Source: Fragilaria crotonensis
Taxonomy: Eukaryota; Bacillariophyta; Fragilariophyceae; Fragilariales; Fragilariaceae
Direction of reading: 5' to 3'
NCBI GenBank assembly: GCA_022925895.1
Contig: JAKSYS010000060.1
Location: forward strand, 87,159 to 151,158
DNA length: 64,000 nt
The translations under genes were made by a program, and so were the position numbers. The notes beneath the pieces are model-generated. The model worked only from the letters and a program-made list of their open reading frames with translations. It made no database searches and was not told the DNA's origin. Below, piece by piece: positions 22,858 to 32,950 of the stretch (its first letter is position 1; each line of letters starts with the position of its first letter).

Positions 22858-23163
22858 CAGTCGTGCGGCCTTGTGTGGCAGCGCAACGACGTCGGCGGCG
22901 ATGTTTGAACATCCCCGGACTTCCGTTATCGTTCGATGCCACCCGTTTGTCCGAAGCCGCTCCGCATAGTGCTCCGCTAACTTACCGAGTGATTGCTCTG
23001 CCTCCGATGCTATTTCTGCAGCCTTCCGCTTGTTCGTCGTCCTTGTTTGTGTCCTCCGTGACGCTTCCTCCGCCGGCCGTGCTGCCCAGGGGGGGGCTTC
23101 GAGTAGCCAGGCTGCCTCGGGCTGTGTCTCGGCGACACGACCTGAGTCAACCTGGCCACCCCG

Positions 23164-25362
23164 TCAAGCGTGCGTCCCCGTGGCATTGGGCGCTGCGAGG
23201 TGTTCGCGCACGAAGGTGAGAAGCCGCGTACGTTCTCCCGGAGTGGCAAATGGTTGATGGGTGGCGCGCCGGCCGCAATTGGGGAAACAACCACCTTTTG
23301 TCCACCATGCCACACAAAACTCGTGTCCGGAATCATTGGTGGGAGGACGGTGCTCGCGAAGTATGGTGCGTGTCCCCCCAGCGCGTAAGGTGATGGCGGT
23401 AAAGTCGTTATCCGATATTGGGTTTGAGACGCGGGCCACGGCGGTGCGTGCGGTATCCCCGCTCAGAGACGACACACCGGTGCGATTGGATTGACCGCCG
23501 ACCGTAGCGCCACTGGGCGAAGCACCGCTACCCATGCTGCTGGCCTGACCTGTCGTCATTGCAGCAGTTGGGCCTGACTGTGGAGCCGATTCCAGGTACT
23601 CGACTGGAAGATCCATCCAGTTTGTCGACTGGTGAAAGGTGCCTCGGCGCAACTCCTGTAGCATGGGGGCGAAGTTAGGGACTTCCACTCCGATCACGCT
23701 ATCCACTACGTTTGTGGATATTTGTTGTAGGTACTCGTGCGCATTAACCTGCACAGCGCGTACAATACGTGCGTGGTACGTGCGTGTTATGTTTTGGACT
23801 TGTGCCAATTCGCGATATCGGTCTGTGACGAATGGGGCGATGTTCTGCAGTCCGACGGCTGTGCTCCATAGTGCTTCCACGTATGGGTGTGTGGGCCCGA
23901 CGCCTTGAAACAGGCACTGACACAAGACCGCATACCGGAAGAGTGTGACACATACCTCCGTGATGTCTTGGGGGAACTTGATCTTCTCACCTTCCCGTAT
24001 CGTTCGGATGTCGGCGAGGCTTGCGTTCTGTTCTCCCTGGACCAACTGGTTTGCCACAGCTGATGAATTAGTCACTTGGAGGTGATGAGCCTTACCGGCA
24101 TACGCCACCAAAAAGGGCTGACAACCCGTGGAGAGGTCATCTGCACTGTGTCCAGGGAACTGGAATCCGACAATCATCTGCTTCAGGGCGGTCGTTACCA
24201 CTGGCACATACAGCTCAGTTGACAACCCTCGCGCCATGCAGACTTTTTGCATTTCTTGCGTGAGCAGTGTATGCTGCTCACTCTTGTGACAGTTTGAGAG
24301 ACGTTGCCAGATGGGCGCAACGTCGTCGGGGCTGGCCACATTACAGAAGCGAAGGAGGACCCGGTGCGTCTCCTTATAAGCGTCAACTATGGACTTCGTC
24401 TCTCGTGCTGGACGTCCTCGATCCTGCTGGTCGTCGCCACCCTCGCGCTGTTGTGTGAGGGCGCGCAACGCTCCGATCAACGTGGCCGTGGTTCCTGTGT
24501 TGCCCACACCTTCCGTCGCAGTCAGGGCCGGCAAGTCTGTTTGTACTTTCTGCGTGACGTACTGGTACACTTCCGGCGGCATGTGAAGTGGAACAAGTGG
24601 ATGGTGCACACTCGGAAGTGCATTTTGTGCTCCTCCACCCCCCCGTGCTGTACACGCGGCTCGGAGCCACACTACGACGTCGTTGCAGCTCTCGATAGCG
24701 TCGTCCGCTCTTATGGCACCCACAATTTCTTGATAGGCTTGCTTTGCCGTGATCCTGCGACGATGTACAATCAAGGCAGCATATCGGCCCGGAAGCAACT
24801 GTGTGTTCCGGGGGCGAACTACTTCAGTTTCCGGGTCCAATTCAGTAAACGGTCCTAGTGGGGTTCGAGGATCCACCCAGGCCGGCAGCAAGGCTTCCAT
24901 AGCGGCCACTGTGGGCACTCGAACTGGCGTATTTACCAGATGAAACATCGATGCCGGGGTTTCAACTGCCGGGTACTGATGGGGCAAGATGTCTCCCAAC
25001 AGGCCCAATACCTTATCGTGGAAACCAGTTGGCTCATCGCCTGGCATGTCCATGAAGCGGAGTAGCCGATGCACAATGGATACCTCCGGAAGACCGTCTA
25101 GTCCGTTGATCATGCACAGGAATGCCATGGGCTGTCGGTCACTCATGGCTACAGTCTGGTCGCGTAGCTGGATTGGTACGGGGATGACTCCTTCCCCTGC
25201 GAAACGATATCCCGCGAGGTATCCTGCGGTGCGATCCGGCGCCGGATTGTTCGCTGCGTCCGCGTACAGTTCGCGGTACGTGCGGGGCGCCTCCCGTATC
25301 GCTCCCGCGGGTGGAGGCGGTGCCGGCACCGCGACAGCTGCGGGTTGAATAGGATGGGCCAT
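23164..25362 (-). CDS. gag: Gag-like protein of the retrotransposon
   Basis: 732 residues with an ATG 45 bp inside the A repeat boundary. It is the presumed nucleocapsid/structural protein. The N-terminus is Pro/Ala-rich; the long middle has no motif I can name. Near the C-terminus a Cys-x8-Cys-x3-Cys-x5-His pattern (CVAWWTKGGCFPNCG then RRATH) forms a CCCH-type knuckle likely to bind RNA. This differs from the CCHC knuckle of LTR-element Gag. The assignment rests on position as first ORF, the knuckle and the downstream RT. The frame is intact. Confidence 0.82.
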   Translation of the reverse strand: MAHPIQPAAVAVPAPPPPAGAIREAPRTYRELYADAANNPAPDRTAGYLAGYRFAGEGVIPVPIQLRDQTVAMSDRQPMAFLCMINGLDGLPEVSIVHRLLRFMDMPGDEPTGFHDKVLGLLGDILPHQYPAVETPASMFHLVNTPVRVPTVAAMEALLPAWVDPRTPLGPFTELDPETEVVRPRNTQLLPGRYAALIVHRRRITAKQAYQEIVGAIRADDAIESCNDVVVWLRAACTARGGGGAQNALPSVHHPLVPLHMPPEVYQYVTQKVQTDLPALTATEGVGNTGTTATLIGALRALTQQREGGDDQQDRGRPARETKSIVDAYKETHRVLLRFCNVASPDDVAPIWQRLSNCHKSEQHTLLTQEMQKVCMARGLSTELYVPVVTTALKQMIVGFQFPGHSADDLSTGCQPFLVAYAGKAHHLQVTNSSAVANQLVQGEQNASLADIRTIREGEKIKFPQDITEVCVTLFRYAVLCQCLFQGVGPTHPYVEALWSTAVGLQNIAPFVTDRYRELAQVQNITRTYHARIVRAVQVNAHEYLQQISTNVVDSVIGVEVPNFAPMLQELRRGTFHQSTNWMDLPVEYLESAPQSGPTAAMTTGQASSMGSGASPSGATVGGQSNRTGVSSLSGDTARTAVARVSNPISDNDFTAITLRAGGTRTILREHRPPTNDSGHEFCVAWWTKGGCFPNCGRRATHQPFATPGERTRLLTFVREHLAAPNATGTHA

Positions 25363-25406
25363 TGCTTAATACTGGGAGTGTTAAGTGGAGTGCACGTCCT
25401 TAACCT

Positions 25407-25711
25407 TTTAAAACTAAGCGAGCTATCGATAGCTCCACCGCACTACTCGTGGCAACCTTGGACCAGGTTCCGCGAGTCTCGTGTGGCGTTCCTTGCTGCT
25501 GCGCCGACGTTCGACGCCGAGATTCAGCAACAATGAGAACGATGCTTGCTAGCTCCTGTTCAATTACCTAGTAGTATTCTGGGTACTCGGTCCCTCGTAG
25601 TACGTCCACTCTAGTATTGCATTCTAGTCACGAATGCGCCGAAGAATCCAACAACGTAGGATTCGTGACGTATGTGCTGCAGACCTTCCGTTTTTTCACT
25701 GCCGCTGACGG
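25407..25711 (-). repeat. Split direct repeat A, 5' copy
   Basis: 305 bp that matches 19401-19705 at every base I compared. It is the 5' terminus of the element and ends 45 bp upstream of the gag ATG, so it probably carries the promoter. It contains the hairpin pair GTCACGAAT / ATTCGTGAC. Confidence 0.93.
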
Positions 25712-26091
25712 TCGGAAAGCAGAGATGTACGTCTTGCCTCTTGCCACAGCCTACAAGGACAGTATGCATATGATACTTGTACCTGGTACAATACCAGGCA
25801 CCATGACTGGAATGTCATATGTCATAAGTCATAAGTCATAACGCTATGTAAGGGCACCCTAGGCAGTACGCATGATTCTCCCTTGTACTGGTATTGTGCC
25901 GGTCTCTATTATCTATGCATACCCACATAATGATACATACAAGGGGAAATAACAGTATCGCGTATTTTTCAGTCATTTTTCATAATAGTATTATGACCCC
26001 CTCTATCTACAACTCTACTCTTTACTATATCACAAATTTTTGTTTGACTCTATTACAATATCACACATACATTTGTGCCATTATTATTAAA

Positions 26092-26298
26092 TCACGTTGT
26101 GAACATCATGTCAACAAAACAATAATCCGAACGAAGGCTATTGGGGAGTCGAGTGAACGTTACAGTAAAGACTGTACATACTAACACGCAACATTCGCCC
26201 CCCTTAAACCTAGCTGCGTCCTGCAAATCTTTCAATTCAGGAACAAACCACCAGTGAGCCTTGTCACGAAAGTGAAAGTCCGATTCAAAGATTTGCAC
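26092..26298 (-). other. Possible end of a decayed LTR retrotransposon
   Basis: On the minus strand a short open frame ends near a purine run (AAGGGGGGCGAA, about 26197-26209) followed directly by TGTTGCGTGTTAGTATG. That is how a polypurine tract meets the TG start of a 3' LTR in copia-type elements. No second LTR copy or polyprotein remains in the window, so this is only a suggestion. Confidence 0.25.
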
Positions 26299-27017
26299 AA
26301 TTGGTTAAACTGTTCTACAAGTCATGTCATGAACACCCATTGACAAATTGACGTAGCAAAAACCATGCTGTCGTTGCTTCTGCTTTGGGGAAACCATCCT
26401 CAATAATGTTGTGGGAAACGGTGCAACAGCATGGGCTGTGCTGGATCGCGGGCTGCAATCACTGGCCTCATTGTTGACGCTGGGGGTACAAGCGCACTTG
26501 TATCCCACTGATCATGCACGTCGAAATAACGTGGATCGTGAGCTATTTGAATCAATGCATATAGCGTACTAGTAGTAGCTAGCTACTATCTACAGGCACC
26601 TTGTGCACTCCTCGGAACATTGTGCGCATTTGTTCCTGACAACAATGCTTCAAGGAATTCATGCTAACAATACAATACCTGCTCCAAACTTTCCTAATCA
26701 TGCATAGGCACCATCACTTTCTTAAAGGTTGTCTTGTCAAAAGTCATCATTAGTTCAACAGAAGGTAGTATCTCATCAATTTCAAGGATAGTTACTAAGG
26801 TTAAAGGAGCCTCTCATGTTTCTGATCAGAATGCGCAACCGTGAACATTGTGTCAAGATTTGCAAGGTGAAAAGACTGCATTCATGGAGTGAAGTAAAGA
26901 TCTCCCCAAACTACCGGTAGTCATGACAATCTATAACATTAACATAACAAACTGGGGAAGGACCCACAGGAAACCACAGGCCTTGAGCTCCAGCAAGTTC
27001 TGAGAATTTGAAGTAGC

Positions 27018-27275
27018 TTGTCACAAGCGCAAACTCCACCACACCAAATTGCAAGTGCAACCACCACCACTCCTGGCTGATGTATCATGACAGGCAGGTT
27101 GTGGCTGTTGCAGGTCGCTACTGGCTGGTGTCGGTTCGGCGGTTCCTTGTCACGAGCGCAAACTCCACCACCACACCAATTGCAAGTGCAACCACCACTC
27201 CTGGCTGATGTATGACAGGTAGTGGCTATAGCAGCATTGCAGCATTGCTACTGGCTGGTGTTGGTTCGGCGGTTC
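27018..27275. repeat. Tandem duplication, two units of about 129 bp
   Basis: Units 27018-27146 and 27147-27275 both run from CTTGTCAC(A/G)AGCGC to GGTTCGGCGGTTC, with small indels (an extra CCA triplet in the first, an extra GCATT in the second). Neither unit encodes a recognisable protein. Confidence 0.8.
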
Positions 27276-29460
27276 GTTAAAGATGATTGTCAGCTTGTCC
27301 TTGGCGACAACAGTGACACAATTACAACAGTGAACAACAACAACACCGACGCGACAACAGTCAAGGAACAATGAGCAGCAGATACTATGAGCGGATCGAT
27401 ATTTTCAAACTAATATGTGGCAAGCGGGCCGGCATCAATTTTGGCAAACGTTCAAAGCAAGCAACACACATGTACATGCTGAGATTCAGTTTCGGATTCT
27501 GTTCCACCCCACTGAATTCAGTCTAAATACACTGAATTCAGTTTCCATTTCATAAATCCGATTTCTTTTGATCTCTTCATTTGCCTTGCTTATGCCTCAG
27601 TACACGTTTGAAGTCACATTCAAGTAGAATACAGGTTATCAAGATGCGCGTTTTTGGATCGGTAGTTGTTGAGATTTGAGATACGATCTTTTAAAGTTCC
27701 GCAAGTGAACGTGAATTTTCATCGTTAAAAAAAATATCATGCCGAAAAACAAACGGCTACACCATGGCGTCCGAGCGAAGATCTCGATCGTCAAGACGTT
27801 TCTCCACCCATGAGCGATGGATTGTCCGAAGTACCCAATGTATCAATGATTGATGCATTGGGTGACCTTCATCTCATGAAGCACGATGAGAAAGGTGTCT
27901 GCAAATACGTGCAGGACTGTTTCACAACGCATCACAATGATTTTGATGACGGTCAAATCTACTCTTGCTGTGACCCAATTCTCAAGCTTCAACCAGGAAG
28001 GACCGCATGAATTCATGTCAAAAAGACCGTCACAAGACAATCTGGAAGGTGGGGATCATGTGGCTGTTGAGGCTGAAGAGCTTGAAAGCCGTAAAGTACT
28101 GCCTTTTCCAAAAACGAAATCTCAACATTTTGAGCACAACGTATTGCTGCTGTTGACTACTATGAGACTGCTCCTGAAGCCTTACTGACCCCAAATGACA
28201 ACATCACGAAGTGTCTTCAAATTCTTGGGGAAGCATACGCGTAGATGTGAGAAGAAAGTCAGGGTGAGCGAGGTGCAGCCCACTTTGGTAAGAACTGCGG
28301 GCTGAATGATCCGTGTCTGGTGCACTCTACCTTGCAAGACATTGCTTTCTCACCAAATTTTGCAGACAACTAAACAAAAGCACTGCTGTAATTGTATTGC
28401 AGTTATAATTGAAATCTTTTGTATCATGCGAGGTGTTTCATTAATGTATTGGCACGCTTGTTGGTGATAACGGAAGGAGAGTTCCGAGGAGATTGTGTTG
28501 TGCAAGGACTTTCCTGACAACCATTCTGTTTCACTTCGATCCCCGTCGCCAAGTTGAAGACCTTTATAAGCTCAGAAACTCTTCAATCTCATCGGAAGAT
28601 TTACATTGTGCAAAAGACTGGATGTTCATGTTGCTGCGTTAGGTTGTGATGGCGCTCGTGAACGTGAATGCAGGGCTTGTCGAGCATTTGTCTCAAGGCC
28701 TGGTGTCGCACTTAGACAATTTGAATTCAATTGCAAGCTTAAAGTATCAACAATCTGGAAATCAGTGTACATGAAAGCCAACACAGCAAGGTCAGCATGA
28801 GGTTTTGTTGGGGTAACGACACTAATTGTGGGGTGGAACGACCCTCCCCATGCTGATACGTGGAGAGGACTCAACGTCGGATTTCATCTCCGATAGGCAC
28901 GCACAACATCATTTGTCTACAAAAAAGATGCAAACCACTCCTGGAGTTGCACCATAGGTTGCTTTGTGTGCCCCATATGCATCGTATTCGCAATGCATCA
29001 GAAGTTAGAGGCTCGTGAGTGAGCAACGTAATTCAGTGAGATTAAAATTTTCAATTTTTCTTCAACCTTTCAATTCCAATAACTTTTTTCCTGTTAGAGC
29101 CTTGACTTTTGTCCTTCTTTACAAAGTTGTAGTAGACGTAATGATTGATTTAATTCTGCCTTTATGCGATCAGGAGAGCGGCAACAATTGAGATAGGGAA
29201 AGTAAACGAAGCACTGAATTCAGCGTTTAGGGTGAGATTTAACCCGGTTTGAAAAAATTACATAGCCGATTTCCAGGATTCCTATTATGTCAAGATTACG
29301 AAATTAGAGTGTGTACGGAGTACGGACGGACGAGTCAAGACAAGCAAGTCTCGACTCTCGACGAACAAAAAAGTCAGAAGTATGTATGCATACAACGAGA
29401 AGCTCTCGATTCGTTGATCCGTCTTGCGCTACCATAGCATCTTTCGGAAGAGCACAACTC

Positions 29461-30102
29461 ATGGTTCTCTATCTCCTGTACATTAAGTCTGATCTCGAGG
29501 GAGTCAGGTACGTTTTCGTTGTAAGGAAGGTGGGCGTTAGTGTGTGTGTGTAGATTGGAGATGATAACTTCACAGAGATTTCTCATACTCAGCTGGTTCT
29601 GCACATCAGCTCGGTGTCGATTCGTCCCGATGCCAACATTTGCATCTCCGTCCGCAATCCCTTGTCTGATTATGAGGTTCGCGAGAAGGTAGCCTTCAAC
29701 CTCCAAGAAACGGTAGAACAAGACGAAGGGTCCAGGGAACCAGATCATCATTTTGCGCTCTCATGGGAGGGCTCGAAGAAACGGTCGACGCTAATTGTGT
29801 TGGATGAAGCGGCGACAAAAACCGCGTTAAAGAAGAAGAAGTTTAAGGATCCTTTTTCTTATTTGTCCTACACATCGGACCACAACGGAGATTTCGCACC
29901 AGTCTTGGCCTTTGAATGTCGTGGACTGGAACCATATGCCTTTCACTGCTTAGGAGGTGATCAATTTTTCGTGGAGAGCGAAGGTGGAGTGAAATTTGAA
30001 TCAGATGTGGACTTGAGTGATGGCGATTGGGCAGAGTACGATGCAGAGAACGATGCTTCCGTATCGATCGATAAGTTCGAAACCAAGATTGAAGGTCTAT
30101 GA
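29461..30102 (+). CDS. CZIB / UPF0587 (C1orf123, DUF866) family protein, two exons
   Basis: 179 residues, exons 29461-29507 and 29610-30102; the intron has GTACGT..CAG ends in phase 2. The short first exon (MVLYLLYIKSDLEGV) supplies the first beta strand, as in the family. The C-terminal half carries the hallmark FECRGLEPYAF followed by an acidic segment (LSDGDWAEYDAEN). The length is close to the usual 160. The human member binds zinc through two CxxC pairs in its N-terminal half; no CxxC occurs here, so zinc binding by that route is unlikely. The cellular role of the family is poorly defined. The stop lies 47 bp from the convergent helicase stop. Confidence 0.8.
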
Positions 30103-30149
30103 ACATAATTCTTCACCTAACCTGATGAAGACCATCTAATGCTCCTCAG

Positions 30150-32491
30150 TTAGTTACTGCCGCTACTCGGGGCTACTTCTTGAAGCCACTCCTCGCGAAT
30201 CTGCGTTACGCCGCGAATGTATGTCTTCTTTGTTGTTAACATTTCCGTGTAAACAACGCTCTTGGGTGCGGGATTCCGTCCAAACATAGTGGATGTTGGG
30301 TGAATGGCGACCATTCGACCACCAATCTTTGTCTTGTATCGTCCTCGTGATGATTGAATCGCACCGGAGTTACCACGACTGTTGTCTTTAACTTCTACCG
30401 TTGCCTGAACACGCAAGGCCACCTGGAGAAAAAGTCCAGCACAGATTGCCCTGAAGAATTGTTCGCGCTCCGAGCCACAGGATTGGTTCACATCCATACC
30501 AAGTCCATTTCGATCTGTACTACGACCACATATGTCTTTCAATTGAGATCGAACATCAAGAGCGCGAATCAGTGCCCGTCCACTTATAAAGTTACGAGTG
30601 CACCAATCACCATGTGAAAGCTTGCCTTCCTGCTTTTTGTTGTGCTTGGACGCAGGCACAGCCTCTTGTCGCCAGGCTTGAAACACATTCAGTAGCGTGG
30701 GAATGTCGCCTTCGTGACTTGCGAATCGTCGATGTGCGGCTGCCGCTTTGCCGCTGAAATCGCCTTGACGATAAAGATGTTTTCAGTACTCATCATGGCA
30801 ACTGCGGTCAACATTTCGGAAGTGCAGCCGTGTTTTGCAGACTGTAGTAGCAAGTGTCCGAAGGTCGGATCCAAGGGCAGCCTGGCAAGTTTCTTTCCAT
30901 ACTCGGTCAGATTCATATCCTTGTCGACAGCAGCGAGATTGAACAGCAATTCGAATGCGGCAAGCAAACTTTCGAGTGCTGGAGGCGTCAAAAAGTCAAA
31001 TGTTCTTGGATCGTGCACGCCCATACCCTTGAGCTGAAGGACAACTTGCGCCAGGTTGACGCGCAGAATCTCGGGGGTAATATTGGCATCCAACGCATCG
31101 AATGCGTCTTCCGTGTAAAGGCGAAAGCAAAAACCTTCTGATACTCGACCCGCTCGACCGGTTCGCTGTGCCGCCTGCGCTTGACTAATGTCGCTCACCG
31201 TCAAAGTCTCCATGCCTGTGGTGCTGCTGAAATCCCGAAGCTTGTGCTTGCCACAGTCTACGACGTAGCGAATGCCATCCAGCGTAACAGAGGTTTCAGC
31301 AATATTGGTAGACAACACAATTTTCCGTCTGCATCCCTGAGGCTTGGGAGCAAACGCTAGCATTTGGGCTGCGGGTGGCATGGCAGCGTATAGGACACAC
31401 ACCAACACATCGTTCACCAGCGATGTCATGGAGTTCAAATTGGTTCCAATACCCCCGATCGATTGCACCAAGTCCTGGTTCAACTCCACACTATCCCTTT
31501 TCAGATGCTGCTTGAGCAAGGTCGCTAGGTCTTCGATTTCCTCTTGACCTGGAAGAAATACTAAAACATCCCCATCTTCCTCCTCCTCATGAATCTGCAG
31601 AACTGTTGAAAGCGCAGCATCCAAATAGTCGTCTTGGGCCTCCTTGGTGTACAAAATTTGAACTGGAAACTGACGTCCGGGAATCTGAATCTTGGTGGCC
31701 TTCGGAAAGAACGTTTGAAACGTTTCGACATCGAGAGTCGCCGACATGACCACGACACGAAGAGGAGGCAATCGCATTTGGTGAGCCCGCATTTTCATAC
31801 GTCGCTTGATCAAATCATCTTTCGATTCCTCTCCCTGTTGTTGCCCATCGACAAGTCCATTCTTGCTCTGGGCTGCATTTCGTCTCGCGTCCATGGCTCG
31901 CTTGACCACTCCAAAAAGGACATCCGTTTGTAATGATCTTTCGTGAGCTTCATCTAAAAAGACAACACCATATTTGGACAAGAGAGGATCGCTGGTGGCC
32001 TCCCGTAATAACAATCCGTCCGTCAAGTACACAATTTTAGTCTCCGCACAGGTCAAGTCATCAAAGCGCACTCGATGTCCCACTACAGTTCCGGGATGAC
32101 ATCCAACTTCTTGTGCGACGCGTTTCGCTACCGTCATGGCTGCCACGCGACGGGGCTGTGTCACGGCGATGGTTGTACTAAATTGTTTTTCTCGGCTCAG
32201 GAATCCTGCTTCGTGTAAGAATGCTGGAATTTGGGTTGATTTTCCGGATCCAGTCTCCGCCACAACCAAGACGACTTCATGACTCCTGATGAGTTCGATA
32301 AGTTCGGATCTATATTGGTAGACGGGGAGCTTTTTGCGCAGTGGAGCCAGTTCTTTTTTGGAGGTCTGTGGATCCTTTTCTGCCCTTTCCTTTGATTTCT
32401 TGGCTTTCTTGTTGGACTTAGAATGCGTCGGGTGGGCGTCGTCGCGCTTGCGCTTTGTGCTTGCAAAGACTTTGTTTAGAACGCTCGACAT
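30150..32491 (-). CDS. DEAH-box RNA helicase, DHX33/Dhr2-like, with one frameshift
   Basis: RNA helicase probably acting in rRNA processing in the nucleolus. About 780 residues counting both frames. The N-terminus is Lys-rich. Motifs in order: AETGSGKST (Walker A), TQPRRVAA, DEAH (FLDEAHERS), SAT (VVMSATLD), FLPGQEEIE, STNIAETSVT and QRTGRAGR. The HA2 and OB-fold regions follow. At about 30771-30780 the frame breaks right after ENIF: one base (a T in CATCTTTAT) appears to be missing, and the remainder of the gene (QGDFSGKAAAAHRRF to the stop at 30150) is in the next frame. A duplicated fragment at 37.6 kb keeps the extra T and reads through. It may be sequence error, a disabled allele or true loss; no canonical slippery heptamer is present. 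Confidence 0.85.
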
Positions 32492-32950
32492 TTCAGATAT
32501 CTCTGAAGAGCTTCCGTTGCCGTTTCAATCAATAGTGAAGGGTGTTGGTGGCAATTGGCAATTGGCAATCATCGGCGTTTGTTCATTTACGCATCATGTA
32601 CTCTGTCGTACTTCACATATTCATACTTTTTGGTACGCGACGATGCTGATGATTCATGATGCGTCACGAGGTGTGCACGGTGATGAGTGAAAATCACGTA
32701 CTGTGGTACAAGTACAGGTACTATCTCTAGAATGAAGATAGCTAATCTTTTCTTTTCGGCGGAAATGGACCTGTGCGTGAAGGATGGCCAATTGGCAACC
32801 CAGTAGATCAGTGATCAGTTTCTACTGTACTCGGAGTACTTTACTACCAATTGTAACGAGTTTCTACAGAAGCACTACTAGAAAACATGATGTGTCCAAC
32901 GAAGAACTCAAAACGGAAAACATTCGCCGAACAATCAAAATCGAAGAAAA
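32492..32950. other. Divergent promoter region
   Basis: 459 bp between the divergent helicase and ankyrin genes. It contains a repeated GGCAATTGGCAATTGGCAAT word at about 32552 and a GTAC patch between about 32690 and 32850 with GGAGTAC/GTACTC words. No gene is seen. Confidence 0.5.

Larger units (their letters stand above)
19194..25711 (-). mobile_element. Complete tyrosine-recombinase retrotransposon (DIRS order, PAT/Ngaro-like) with split direct repeats
   Basis: 6.5 kb element read on the minus strand. Order in its own orientation: repeat A (25711-25407), gag, RT-RNase H, tyrosine recombinase, repeat B (19897-19705), second A (19705-19401), a 14-bp spacer, second B (19386-19194). This A-ORFs-B-A-B layout is the split-direct-repeat form of PAT, kangaroo, TOC1 and Ngaro elements; classic DIRS1 has inverted repeats instead. 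By eye, both A copies and both B copies are identical and the ORFs are open, so the insertion looks recent and possibly active. There is no integrase of DDE type and no flanking target duplication could be recognised, as expected for recombinase-mediated insertion. A and B share one base at their internal junction, as required for joining through a circular intermediate. Confidence 0.93.
25712..29460. other. Gene-poor, decayed repeat-like region
   Basis: 3.7 kb right of the retrotransposon with only short, motif-free ORFs (all 100 codons or fewer). Contents seen: TCATAAG triplets near 25832; a polypurine-tract-like run with LTR-like sequence around 26185-26215; a CTACCGGTAG palindrome at 26911-26920; a 129-bp tandem duplication at 27018-27275; and the palindrome ACTGAATTCAGT at 27511-27522 and 27531-27542, with a near copy at 29213-29223. 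Forward frames between 27780 and 28900 look like interrupted coding sequence, but I recognise no family. Confidence 0.5.

Noticed and set aside
30740-30800. Programmed -1 frameshift in the helicase
   Set aside because: No X-XXY-YYZ slippery heptamer or downstream stem was seen, and the duplicated fragment has the base that closes the frame.
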